Positions 1 to 9,900 of a DNA stretch of 32,751 nucleotides are shown here, piece by piece. This DNA is from an uncultured Clostridia bacterium (lineage in GTDB: Bacteria; Bacillota; Clostridia; Christensenellales; Aristaeellaceae), in the NCBI GenBank assembly GCA_946407745.1, contig CAMJPQ010000039.1:1-32751 (forward strand), read 5' to 3'. Position numbers and translations under genes: made by a program. Numbering within the stretch: the first letter of the stretch is position 1; each line of letters starts with the position of its first letter. Under the pieces are notes generated by a model. It saw only the letters and a list, made by a program, of their open reading frames with translations. It was not told the DNA's origin and did not search any database.

Positions 1-7
1 TCGCCAT
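1..7 (-). CDS. Start of a further late gene (only two codons in window)
   Basis: On the minus strand an ATG at 7-5 follows AAGGAG with a 5-nt spacer, just after the stop of the preceding tail gene at 27. This is the normal spacing of this operon, so the next gene almost certainly starts here and runs out of the window. Only Met-Ala can be read, so no product can be named. Lysis or further tail genes usually follow at this place in such phages. Confidence 0.45.
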
Positions 8-26
8 ATCTTCTCCTTCCCCGGCG

Positions 27-1793
27 TCAGCCGTTATAGATCAGGGAGAGATTCCCGTTGCTCTGGGGTTCAAAGGCAAACTTGCCGATGATGAGTTTTG
101 TCAGAATCTCAGCCTGCGTCACGTACAATTTGTTGTTGCTGAGGTAGGCCACCTCGGTATCGTTCATATAAAAAGCCAGGCGGTCATTGACCACCCGGAA
201 GGTGAAGGGGTTCCCCGTTTTGCCGATGGAAAGGCCGTCCTCGCCAAAGGACATATAGGTGCGGAAAATGGCCAGCTCATCCTCTGTCGCTTCATGGGCG
301 TTTGTCAGATCCTGCTGCAACTGATTGATGCGGGTCACCGCCCAGGTGTAATTGCTCTCTGACTGTTCTGACAGGGTTGATACCCGTTCGGTCACCTGGT
401 TCATATCGCTGGCCAGGGCATAGGTCGCCTGCACCTCGGAGCGGATGCTGTCGCCTTCGTTGCTGATCTGCGCCCGGACTGCCGCCAGCTTTGTTTCCAG
501 CGATTCCTCAGCGTCCTCCGGCGCAGCGGAATAATCCGTCGCCCGGTTACCCTTCTCCAGCTTAAGCCAGTAGACCGTAGTAGTGCCCGGGCTCGTATCC
601 CCTGTCGGATCCCGATAGATCAGGATGTCCGCATTGTCTGGGGCGTCATCCGGGCCTGCGCCGGAGGCGTATGCAGCGGTGAAGGTGGCCGTGACCGTCT
701 GCCTCGCCACGTCGTCCAGCGAAATCGTAGCCAGCGTATGATTCCCGTTTGACGTCCTGACCGTGATCCGCGACAGGTCTTCCGAGGAAAGGGAAAGTGA
801 AACGGTGTATTCTTCATCCTCCACCATCGGCTCGGAGAGAGCGTATCGGGCGATAATGTCCGCCGTTCCTGTCTGCTCCGTTCCAGAGTCCAGCGCATAA
901 TTCCGGCCGCCCAGTTCCAGGTTGTCGATGGCTTCCTGTGCGCCTTCGGCTGTCACATACGCTTCATAGCTGATCTCCGTGATCGTTTTGAACGCGCCCT
1001 TGTAATAGCGGTACATCGGATGCTCCGGCGCGAGGACCGCATTGACGGTCGTGCTCATGAGGCCGAGGAGGATGTAGGTGTAACCGTCATCCGAAGTGGG
1101 GATCGTGGTTGTCAGCACACCTGTCGCCGGGGTGAACATCTTCCCGTTCAGGGTGCCCTTGATATAGACCGGACTGCCTGCCGTGCCGGTAAAGCCCGAT
1201 ACTGTACTTGCCAGCGAGAAGGCTGTGCCATAGCAGATATAATTGTTCGTCTGTGTCAGGGCGCTGGTTGTATAGGCAGTGCCCACATACAGAATGGGCC
1301 GGGTCACATCAAAAGCAGTCGTGGAGAGCAGGATCAGCTTCCCGGCGCTGTTGAAAACGCCGATCCTTCCTGCAGCGATGGCTCCGGCAGCCGTAACGGA
1401 TGCCTTGTACTGAACCCGATCATACGTGTTCGTGGTCGTGTCCTGTGATCGGCTGATCCACCAGCCAGTATAGGTACTGCTGCCGATGGTGACGTTTTCC
1501 CGGTATACCATCGTGACCAGATTGCCCGCCGCCACATGCGTGCCACATCGTGTCGTGCCGCCGATATATATGTTTTTCGCGCCGGTGGTCGTGCCGTCGG
1601 CCAGCGTCAGGTTCAGGGTGGCGTTGGACGCGCTGGCAACCGGGAGCCAATACAGGATCTGCTGCTTATCCTTCAGTTCAGAGAAGGAGGCTACACCCTT
1701 CCATGCTGCTGTCGCTGCGGTTTGTGTCCCGACGATGACCTCCGCCGCAGCATCGGATAGATCGGCGATCGTAAACTGCGCCTGTGCAATCAT
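27..1793 (-). CDS. Tail fiber / minor structural protein with carbohydrate-binding-like and coiled-coil segments
   Basis: 588 aa, ATG preceded by GAGG with a 7-nt spacer. The first ~270 residues are a Thr/Ala/Gly-rich beta-type region with no domain I can name. Residues ~290-420 resemble the jelly-roll carbohydrate-binding modules of phage tail proteins (GGRNYALDSG start; a YWLKLEKGNRATDYSAAPED end). A charged helical stretch (~425-505) is probably a coiled coil that trimerises the fiber. The last ~80 residues (FRTYMSFGEDGLSIGK onwards, ending LSLIYNG) look like the conserved C-terminal domain of Bacillota phage minor structural proteins. Last complete gene of the tail set. Host-surface binding is inferred. 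Confidence 0.75.
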   Translation of the reverse strand: MIAQAQFTIADLSDAAAEVIVGTQTAATAAWKGVASFSELKDKQQILYWLPVASASNATLNLTLADGTTTGAKNIYIGGTTRCGTHVAAGNLVTMVYRENVTIGSSTYTGWWISRSQDTTTNTYDRVQYKASVTAAGAIAAGRIGVFNSAGKLILLSTTAFDVTRPILYVGTAYTTSALTQTNNYICYGTAFSLASTVSGFTGTAGSPVYIKGTLNGKMFTPATGVLTTTIPTSDDGYTYILLGLMSTTVNAVLAPEHPMYRYYKGAFKTITEISYEAYVTAEGAQEAIDNLELGGRNYALDSGTEQTGTADIIARYALSEPMVEDEEYTVSLSLSSEDLSRITVRTSNGNHTLATISLDDVARQTVTATFTAAYASGAGPDDAPDNADILIYRDPTGDTSPGTTTVYWLKLEKGNRATDYSAAPEDAEESLETKLAAVRAQISNEGDSIRSEVQATYALASDMNQVTERVSTLSEQSESNYTWAVTRINQLQQDLTNAHEATEDELAIFRTYMSFGEDGLSIGKTGNPFTFRVVNDRLAFYMNDTEVAYLSNNKLYVTQAEILTKLIIGKFAFEPQSNGNLSLIYNG

Positions 1794-1802
1794 CTATCCA
1801 CC

Positions 1803-3614
1803 TCATTCCACTTCGCAGACAAACACCGTCTTGGTATCCACGTCATCGCCGTCCACATAGATGACCTTCCCCGTGGCGAAGGCCTCACCGCTATCAAGCG
1901 GATTTCCATCCTTGTCCCGGCGGTACCAGGTATAAGTCTTTTCATGCTTATAGGTGGCATTGCTGGTCACGTCGGCCCAGGCTGAGCCGGAATACCGCAT
2001 AAGCTTTGTGGTCGGACTGTTACTCTGAATCTGGTAATAGAAAGCCCCCGTCGCAGGAGACGAAGGCGCGGTCGTCGAGTAGGTCGTCGATTTAAGCGGA
2101 TCGACCTCCCTGCCGTTCTGCCAGAGGCGGCAGATCAGGCAGGTCTGGCCAACGGTGTTTTTGAACACATCCCCGGCGGTGGAGTCGATGTCCGCCTGGT
2201 AGTTGTCGGTCTTATCCACCAACGTGATGACGTCGCTGTAGGTTTTGGAGTTATAGGTCATCGTGCAGCGGAAGGTGCCGGTGCTGACGACATCCGATCC
2301 GTTAACCGTATAGGTCGCCGACGTAGCGCCGGAGATATTGGTCCACGTGCCAGAGGCATACTTCGCCCACTGGTACGTCGCTCCAGAACTGATGGCGGTG
2401 CTGCCGTCATACGCCTGCACATTGAGTGGCAGGGAACCGTTCTGGTTGACAAAGGTCGTGCCGTTCGGCGCGTAGACCGTGAACACAACTGCGTTCTGCC
2501 CCGCCGTTCCAGTTGCACCGGTATTGACCTTGCTCCACTGGATCTGCAGCGTAGTGGAGACAGGCGAAGTGACCGGAATGTTGACTACACCGTTCAGCTG
2601 TCCTGCCCCGCCGAGGGTGGCGTTGGCGGTGATCGTAATCGTCAGCGGCACCTCGTTGCCGGATGCGGTTCCGGCAGTAACGCTCATACCCGTAGGCATC
2701 CCGGTCGGTGTGCCAACTGTCGGCGTGACCTTCGTAGTGCCCGTATAGGCCACCACTTTGCAGGTCTTGGTGGTCGCGGCCACTTTGCCATCCTTGTTCG
2801 CCGCGAACGTGATATTCTCGTTCGTCAGGAAAACCGTCGAGGCGTCCTTGCCCGCCCCGCCCGCGGTGCCGTCCGTGACCTTATAAATGGAGGTCGTGTC
2901 GCCAATAGCGGTGTCCGATGTAGTGATCCGGAGGGTAGCAGATTCGCCCACCCAGATGGCGTGCGTAGGCTTCACGATCAGGGTGGTGCCGGTGATGGAT
3001 GCGTTATCGCTGGTGGTCGGGTAATCCGTCCATGCGCCAGAACTGTTCTTATACTGCCACTTGCCCATGGTCACGTTCTGCAGATTTGCTGTCAGCGTGA
3101 TCTGCGCCGGGGATACCGCTCCGGCGGTGTTATACTTGAACACCTGCTCACCGCTGATCCAGGCGCTCTTGGCGTTTTCGCCGGTGCTGATCAGGGCAAA
3201 GCTGATATCCGCCGTCGCGTTGATCGTCAGCCCGGTATCAGGATCCGCATACGCCACATAGGCGATATACGTCAAAAGCCCGCTGGCAATAGACGCCAGC
3301 TTGTTCTGGTTGACCGTTAGGATATTCCCGCTGACGGTCTCCCCGGTGGCCAATGCGGCTTCAGAGCCGGAGCCTTCTTTCCTTTTATAAGTGATGGTCA
3401 GGGCGGTATTGTTCAGCGCGATCGCCGTCTGATTGGCATACACCACCGGGGTAATCACGAGCTTCCCCGCCGTGGTAGTCCAGTCGGGATTGTATGCGCT
3501 GTTGTTCACATCATGGATCTGCGTCCTGGGCTGATTAGACCCCAGATAGCAGGACAGGCTTTTGCCGTCCGACAAATCGATGATGGTTTTAGAGCCGGTT
3601 GCGATGATAGCCAT
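1803..3614 (-). CDS. Ig-like-domain tail structural protein
   Basis: 603 aa. The ATG overlaps the stop of the upstream gene by one base (TGATG) and has GGAGG 7 nt upstream. The protein is rich in Thr, Ser, Val, Ala and Asn and reads as tandem beta-sandwich domains. An Ig-like unit is clearest around residues 390-470 (YQWAKYASGTWTNISGATSA, then GTFRCTMTYN). A Gly-rich linker (DGTAGGAGKDAS, ~255) and a second one (TGATGTAGQNAV, ~365) separate blocks. Such proteins sit at the tail tip or as fiber shafts and bind cell-surface glycans weakly. Exact position in the virion is not shown by the sequence. Confidence 0.7.
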   Translation of the reverse strand: MAIIATGSKTIIDLSDGKSLSCYLGSNQPRTQIHDVNNSAYNPDWTTTAGKLVITPVVYANQTAIALNNTALTITYKRKEGSGSEAALATGETVSGNILTVNQNKLASIASGLLTYIAYVAYADPDTGLTINATADISFALISTGENAKSAWISGEQVFKYNTAGAVSPAQITLTANLQNVTMGKWQYKNSSGAWTDYPTTSDNASITGTTLIVKPTHAIWVGESATLRITTSDTAIGDTTSIYKVTDGTAGGAGKDASTVFLTNENITFAANKDGKVAATTKTCKVVAYTGTTKVTPTVGTPTGMPTGMSVTAGTASGNEVPLTITITANATLGGAGQLNGVVNIPVTSPVSTTLQIQWSKVNTGATGTAGQNAVVFTVYAPNGTTFVNQNGSLPLNVQAYDGSTAISSGATYQWAKYASGTWTNISGATSATYTVNGSDVVSTGTFRCTMTYNSKTYSDVITLVDKTDNYQADIDSTAGDVFKNTVGQTCLICRLWQNGREVDPLKSTTYSTTAPSSPATGAFYYQIQSNSPTTKLMRYSGSAWADVTSNATYKHEKTYTWYRRDKDGNPLDSGEAFATGKVIYVDGDDVDTKTVFVCEVE

Positions 3615-3787
3615 CAGGGCACCTCCTCTTCATTTGTAGTCGGGATTTCGATTTCCGGGATTTCATGCCAGTTGTCCGGGCTGTCGTGAATCCCCAGATA
3701 AACCTGAGTAGAATAGGTCTCCCCGTTCGTAAGCACCATACCCTCCGAGGCGGTGAGCACCCTGATTTCGATTGTTTCCTGCTTCAT
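3614..3787 (-). CDS. Small conserved tail-module protein, unknown function
   Basis: 57 aa from the ATG at 3787, which overlaps the stop of the upstream LRR gene as ATGA. A second in-frame ATG at 3799 would give 61 aa but has AAAGG directly abutting it. The 3787 start is preferred because of the overlap, although its own Shine-Dalgarno is weak (GGA 11 nt away), so coupling is likely. The protein is acidic, with a central GETYSTQVYLGIHDSPDNWH stretch. It resembles short proteins I recall beside tail-fiber genes in Clostridia prophages, but no function is known to me. Confidence 0.65.
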   Translation of the reverse strand: MKQETIEIRVLTASEGMVLTNGETYSTQVYLGIHDSPDNWHEIPEIEIPTTNEEEVP

Positions 3788-5298
3788 GCGACAGTCCATC
3801 CTTTCTGTGTAGCTATGACGATTTCTTCCGGAGTAAGCTTGCTCTTGTTCGTGTTTCCCAATGTTATCGTCCGAGTTTCTGTTACTATAGGCAGGTTCGT
3901 TAGTATGTTGACCAATGATTCATGCGTGAGCATGTGCGCATAACCATAGCTATGATTCGAATAAATCTTATAACCGTTAAAGTGAACCAATCCAATATAG
4001 TTTGGCGGATTGCTTGCATTTGTGCTCGTTGATACATCCCCCATATCTGTCGGACACTTAATCTCTTGGCAGGAATAGCATGCATTGAACCACGTGTGCG
4101 GCTGTGCCACTGCAAACCGGCTCGTATCCCATCTGCTGATATCAAGCTCTCTCAATGACCAGCACTCAACGAATGGGCCATATCCGCCAGATGAAGCGAT
4201 GATTGTAAGCGGCCAATTTGATGTATTCAAATCATTCAAGCCTTTAATCTCAAGCAAAGAATTGCAATCATGCCAGCAATTATAGAGCGTTGTTACGGCC
4301 CAATTGCCAGTATCCCAACTGCTCAGATCCAATCGTTTTAGCGACCGGCAGCCAGCCCATATTTCCCGCATATCGGTGACAGTCCATGCAGCCGTATTCC
4401 AACCATATAAATCGAGAACCTGTAAGGCTCCACAGTTCTGCCAGGTCTGACCGAACCTCGTTACACGCCAGTTGCTCGTATCTAAATGCCCAAGAATAAG
4501 GGCCTGCAGGCTTCGGCAGGCGTAGAATGCCTGGTTAAGGCTCGTAACTGTCCATTCGCTCGTATCCCAATCATCTGTGACAATTTCTTGCAGCGAATAG
4601 CATTCGCGGAACATTGAACCCATACTGGCGGCTGTTCCCCCGAGCGCAACTGCGTACCGTTCAAGCCAAAAGGTACCTCCAGCGGTGAATATCGTTCCCG
4701 TATATGTCGTACCTGTTTGTGAGGCTGTCGTTAGGTGCGGAAGCCGTCCGGCACACTCGACACACGGTTGATATCCTATATAAGTGTTCGCATTCATTGT
4801 TGAGCTTGGCCATCCGGAAAAACCGAAAGTCGCAATACCGCTGGCACAACTGACACGCCATAACTGTATAACTCCATTATTTGCCGTAAGCTGCTGATAG
4901 TAAGTATCGGGCGATGCCACTTCATGCGATTCGTCTACTATGAACTGCCCAGATTCAAGATGTCCACGTTCAAGTAGCCATTCGACTTTTTCAACAGTCG
5001 AGCATCGTATGGAAATGAGTGCTACTTCGGGCGTCTTGCGCAAATCATAGGTCAAATAAACACAATCAGCATCCTCTGGTATCTGCTCCTTTAACGCATC
5101 CAGATCGGGGTACTCTGCAGGTCTTACCCAGTGTCCATTGACCATGTGCCCTGATATTGACAGGGGTATTCCTGGGCACACGTCTTTTATTTTCTCCTTG
5201 ATTTGCGTCGGCGTCATTGTGCCATTTTCATGGCGCATTCCGCGCACCGCATCAGCAATACCCTTCATCGTCTGCTCATCAACTATATATTTGCTCAC
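3784..5298 (-). CDS. BspA-like leucine-rich-repeat tail protein, candidate receptor-binding protein
   Basis: 504 aa. Two tandem GTG codons are available (5301 and 5298). The second is chosen because GGAGG is 7 nt upstream and it overlaps the previous stop as GTGA. The N-terminus (DEQTMKGIADAVRG...MTPTQIKEKI) is a segment common in phage tail proteins. Residues ~220-425 hold about seven ~25-residue repeats with pattern C-x-S-L-x-x-L-x-L-x-x-W-D-T-S-x-W-x-V-T, typical of BspA/DUF285 leucine-rich repeats. Trp and Tyr are abundant, as in glycan or protein-binding surfaces. The gene is visibly AT-richer than its neighbours, consistent with exchange of host-range genes. Receptor binding is an inference from position and repeat type. 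Confidence 0.75.
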   Translation of the reverse strand: MSKYIVDEQTMKGIADAVRGMRHENGTMTPTQIKEKIKDVCPGIPLSISGHMVNGHWVRPAEYPDLDALKEQIPEDADCVYLTYDLRKTPEVALISIRCSTVEKVEWLLERGHLESGQFIVDESHEVASPDTYYQQLTANNGVIQLWRVSCASGIATFGFSGWPSSTMNANTYIGYQPCVECAGRLPHLTTASQTGTTYTGTIFTAGGTFWLERYAVALGGTAASMGSMFRECYSLQEIVTDDWDTSEWTVTSLNQAFYACRSLQALILGHLDTSNWRVTRFGQTWQNCGALQVLDLYGWNTAAWTVTDMREIWAGCRSLKRLDLSSWDTGNWAVTTLYNCWHDCNSLLEIKGLNDLNTSNWPLTIIASSGGYGPFVECWSLRELDISRWDTSRFAVAQPHTWFNACYSCQEIKCPTDMGDVSTSTNASNPPNYIGLVHFNGYKIYSNHSYGYAHMLTHESLVNILTNLPIVTETRTITLGNTNKSKLTPEEIVIATQKGWTVA

Positions 5299-6983
5299 CA
5301 CGCCACCTCCTCTGCAGCAGGAAGCCCTAACTGTACGATATCGACAATAGATTGATCATCCAAGCCAAGCATAGTGCGAATTGCCGTTTTTGCCTCTTCG
5401 GTATATGTACCAACAGCATTACTGCTTTGGCTCTGGGTTACATCTCCCGCAGCCTTAGCAAGGCCATAGAAGGTCGATTCATGCTGCCTATACGGAACAA
5501 TCGGCGTATATTCATGTGCTCCAGCTTTAATCCTCGCAGAAGAGGCTGAAATAATGCGAACAGGATTGGAACCGTTTATAGCCAATCCATAATCGGCGTG
5601 AAATCTTGCAGCCCCTGGCACCGCGTCTGTCGCAATCGGTATATTCGCTACACCGTTATCCAATATGCTTGAGCGATTAATTTGCACATCCTGAACCGGT
5701 ATAGCAGGAATATCCTCCACGCCCAACGCACCAAGCATTGCCCGAATAGCTATCTTTGCTGCTTCTGTATACTGGCCAACAGTCAGTTCCGAGTTTTTTT
5801 CATCCTGCCCAGCAATCTTAGCCAAGCCATAAAAAACTGCCTGATGCTGATTCTGCGGGGTAATAGGACGCGCACTGCTTGTTCCGTTTTTAATACCGCT
5901 TAAAGTTGCCGGAGCCAGCGTTAGTATACTGCCGCCACCTGTCACATCTGTTCCGTATGTTGGGTTTACTTTGATGACACCCGCTTTGGCAGATGTCGCA
6001 TAATCTTCAGAGCCGACGGCGTCCAGCATTCCTCTGATAGCCGTTTTTGCGGCTTCGGTATATGTTCCGACTGCGTTTTCGGATTCTTTTTGCGTATCAT
6101 CACCAGCCGCCTTCGCCAGGCCATAGAATACAGCTTGATGTTGATGAGCAGGGTCAATCGCTCTGCTAGCGCGAGTACCGGATTTAATATCAGTGTCATT
6201 CGCTGGAAACAGTTTGACGATACCGTAGTCCTGATGATTGGGATTATTGACGATGGTAAGGCCATATGCCGTTGCTCCAATTCTAACAACGCCTGGGACT
6301 TCTATTGCCATAGGCAAATCCGCAATACCATCTTTTACGATTGAGACACCGCTAATCCTCACATCCTCCACTGGAACAGAAGGAATATCCTCTGTTGGAG
6401 GAACATCGAGCATTGCTCGGATTGCTGTTTTTGCCTCATCGGTATATGTTCCGACCGGGTTGGAAGAGGTAGCCATATCGACGCCAGCCGCTTTCGCCAG
6501 CCCATAGAATACCGACATATGCTGCCTTTGCGGGATTAGTGGATCCCAGTAAGATTGACCACCCTTAATTGCAGATGCGCTTGCAGCATTTATGGCCAAT
6601 ACCTTCTTGGTATTATCAAACGGATCTGGATAGAATATAAGGCCTCTGTTATGAATACGAAGAAGACCAACCTGCGATTCTTTCTCCGCAACAGGGATGT
6701 TTGCTATCCCGTCTGACAGAATGCTTGCATCATCGATTTGGACATCACGAACCGGGACAGCCACTTTTTCTGCCGCCATCCCGGCGATATCGTCCTTATC
6801 CTCCTCAGTCAGAACATAATCATCGCCTTTTTCACCTTTGGGACCCTCAGGTCCTCGGCCTCCCTGCGGTCCCACGCCGCCGATGATCGTGACTGAAAAG
6901 CCGTCCTCCGTGGATACGTCTATGGTCGGCTCGTTCAGATCGATGTTGATATTATTGTCTGTCAGGATGATTTCTGCCTTCAT
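5295..6983 (-). CDS. Modular tail fiber / baseplate protein with four internal repeats
   Basis: 562 aa, ATG with GGAGG 8 nt upstream. A short collagen-like stretch (GPQGGRGPEGPKGEKGDD, residues ~38-55) follows a small beta N-terminus. A module then recurs four times (near residues 155, 280, 380 and 500): a Pro-x-x-Q-H-x-x-x-F-Y-G-L-A-K-x-A-G core, a variable linker, then V-G-x-Y-T-x-x-A-K-x-A-I-R-x-M-L. Between copies lie segments of the type VPVQDVQIN...I-x-D-G-V-A-N-I-P-I-A. Proteins of this type occur after the tail lysin gene in Clostridia phages. The DNA is AT-richer than the flanking tail genes. Precise function unknown; a fiber or adaptor for the LRR protein that follows is likely. Confidence 0.7.
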   Translation of the reverse strand: MKAEIILTDNNINIDLNEPTIDVSTEDGFSVTIIGGVGPQGGRGPEGPKGEKGDDYVLTEEDKDDIAGMAAEKVAVPVRDVQIDDASILSDGIANIPVAEKESQVGLLRIHNRGLIFYPDPFDNTKKVLAINAASASAIKGGQSYWDPLIPQRQHMSVFYGLAKAAGVDMATSSNPVGTYTDEAKTAIRAMLDVPPTEDIPSVPVEDVRISGVSIVKDGIADLPMAIEVPGVVRIGATAYGLTIVNNPNHQDYGIVKLFPANDTDIKSGTRASRAIDPAHQHQAVFYGLAKAAGDDTQKESENAVGTYTEAAKTAIRGMLDAVGSEDYATSAKAGVIKVNPTYGTDVTGGGSILTLAPATLSGIKNGTSSARPITPQNQHQAVFYGLAKIAGQDEKNSELTVGQYTEAAKIAIRAMLGALGVEDIPAIPVQDVQINRSSILDNGVANIPIATDAVPGAARFHADYGLAINGSNPVRIISASSARIKAGAHEYTPIVPYRQHESTFYGLAKAAGDVTQSQSSNAVGTYTEEAKTAIRTMLGLDDQSIVDIVQLGLPAAEEVAW

Positions 6984-6986
6984 AGC

Positions 6987-9900
6987 TTATCCCTCCGCCG
7001 TTACATCCTGCACAATGGTCAGGCTGCCCATGAGCAACGTATAGATGTCGGTGCCGACGCCGATTTGCAGATCGTAGGCGTACTTCCCGGCAGTCACGCC
7101 ATTCGTATCCTCCGGAGCCACGCGGACGCGGTAGGTGGTGTCATCCACCTTGGTGATGCCGTCAGCCATGGACTTCTGGAAAATGAGCACCTCGTCGGAC
7201 GCCTTTTTCTTCACAGTGAAATACAGGCTGCTGATCGTCGTGCCATCCAGATCGGACAAGCGCACATCAAAGGACAGGGTGTCTCCCCTGACCATGGAAA
7301 GATTCTGTGTGGCGGTCATATCGTCACCCTCCTCATAATCGGTCGAAAAAGCGTCATCGCTCAGTTCGCAGGTATAGGTCGCGCTGTAGAGAATATCCTG
7401 AACCGAAAGCACAATGCCCTTCATGCCTACATGGGCAGCATCCCACAGGGCATCGGCGGTGCTGTCAGCGGACACACGTTTCCAGCGAAAAAAGGAAGCA
7501 TCCAGCCTGTCGGTCACGTTCTCACTGCCATGCCAGACACGGGCTGTCAGCGCGGTGCTCTTGATTTCTTCGGACAGCAGATCTGAGGTGGAGATGATCT
7601 CCAGCCGATACCCGATCAGCTGATCCATATCGGAGTAAACCTTCTCCACCCGCTGGTTGATGCTCACGTTGCTGGACAGGTCCAGGGACTTCCCCACGTC
7701 AGCGGCCAGGTGCTGTGTGGTAATCACGCCCGCCTTGATATTGCTGCCCTCGATCGTCCGGGCAGCGATCTTGTCGCCCGTGATCGTCCCGGACAGAATT
7801 TCGTTTGCCGTGATGGTCGCGGCGGCAATTTGCTCCGCCGTTACAGACCGGGCCACCAGCACCGTGCCGCTCAGCTGCTCACGGTATTTCTCATTCTGCA
7901 GTTCCTGCATGGAGAGCCCGGAAGCCTGGGCGTTGATCTCATAGATGAGACCGTCATCGCCTCGGATAATCAGGCGCTCTGTAGCCAGAGTACCGGAGGT
8001 GATCACGTCGGCGTTCAGGGAGACAACCTTTGCGTCTGTGATGCTGGCATCCGCAATCTGCGCCGTACCCACCGCACCCTGGGCAATCAGGGCGGCAGTG
8101 ATCGCACCCAATGCAATCTGAGCCGTGTCTACGGCGGCATTCGCGATCTGTGCGTTGGTAATCGCCGCTTCAGCGATCTTCGCCGTCGTTACAGCCAGAT
8201 CCGCAATCTTTCCGGAGGTTACCGCCAGGTCAGCGATTTTGGCCGTCACGATCTGCCCATCCAGGATATGCGCTGTAACAATTGCACCATCCTGAATGTT
8301 TGCCGTGCCAATGGCTGCTCCACCGATCTTTGCGTTGGTAATCGCTGCATCCGCGATCTTGGCGGTATCGATCGCACCATCCTCGATATGAGCCCTGTGG
8401 ATTGCACCTTCCACGATTTTGGCATGGGTTATCGCGCCGTCGTGTATGTTGGCTTCCTGAATCTCGCCCGTGCCGATGTGAGCGGATGTGATTACACCGT
8501 CCTCAATTTGTGCAGCGCCAATCGCAGCGTCGCCGATCTTTGCCCGGGTAATAGAAGCATCCTCAATCTGGGCAATGCCAATCGCACCTTCCGCAATCTT
8601 GGCCCGGATCACCGCCGCGTCCTGGATCTGCGCCGTACCGATAGCCGCTTCACCGATCTTCGCCTGGCTGATGGCTGCATCCCGGATATGGGCTGTATCG
8701 ATCGCCGCCATCTGGAGCTGTACCGCTCCGACGGAACCGCTCTGCAGCGCACCGCTGCCGACGGAGTTGATCGCCAGCTTGCTGCCGGTGATGATCCCGC
8801 TGGGCAGCTGCCGGGCGGAGATGGTGTTTCCCTCAACCGTATCAGCCACAGTGCCCAGCGTCATGCTGGTGTATTTCTTTGTCAGGCAGTCATAGGTGTA
8901 CTGCGTCATCCGCATGGACACCCACACCCCGATCCGGGGTGCGATCACCTGAACAGCGTCCCCCAGATAGATGTTCTGCAGAAAACCGTACTCCCGGTAG
9001 TCTTCCGTCTCAGCGCAGTTGATGAAATCCACGTTCAGCGTCACCGTGGGGACATCGCAGCCGGCCTCGAACTCCGCCTGGGCTGCTTTCCGCATATCGG
9101 CATAACACTGATCCCTGGTTTTCTTGTCGTCGCCATCCGTCTTTTCCTTGGCATCCGATACCGCCAGGTGGATCCACTTTGGGTGGGTGTAGTTTCCGAT
9201 CAGCGGGCTGTCGATATACAGCTCCGGCAGGTAGAGCACGTTGCCATCCGCATCCTCGCCGGTGGGCATGATCCTGGTGACCACATCCGTCAGATCCACA
9301 TCATAGGAAATACCCAGCAGATTCTTCGCTTGCCGGATCTGCACGTTGCTGTCCTGGCCGACACGCTTAACAACGAATACATCCCACCAGTCCCGGGTCA
9401 GCTCCCCGGCATACTTTTCAATGACACCGCCCTCGCCCAGCAGCGCGTCCACTGGATTGATGTTGACGAACTCCACTTCCTCCGCCGTGCCGTCCAGATC
9501 GGAATAAAATGTGAAATCGTGCTCCGACAGGCAGGAGGAAGACAGAGTATGCACAACAGAAGCCCCCACCGCGGAGGATGAGGGCTTGTAGGACTGGATC
9601 ATATTGTCCAGAAGATCATAGAAAATATGCCGGGCATAGATCGTGATTTTATTGAGCTCCGGCACAACCCGGTAAATACGAAAGGGCTGGTCACGCAGCT
9701 GGCGCTCCTCTACTGTCGAGGATACCGCCTGCGAGGCAGAACCTTCCCTGTGGTCAAACACCAGATAGGTGGTGGACATGTAGCCGTGCTTGCCATCCGG
9801 CGCAGTCACCTCATACCAGCTGCCATTAGTTTTGGCAACCACCTGCACCAGCGATCCGTTTTTATAGCTGGCCAGGATTTTATATTTAGTACCCGGACCG

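Noticed and set aside
3784-6983. Diversity-generating retroelement target
   Set aside because: No reverse transcriptase, template repeat or C-type lectin-like end is seen in the window; the repeats in these genes are ordinary protein repeats.
7710-9581. 623-codon plus-strand open frame opposite the tail tip gene
   Set aside because: It arises from the repeated decapeptide DNA and GC bias. Its product is a string of Cys/Arg/Asn-rich repeats without family features.
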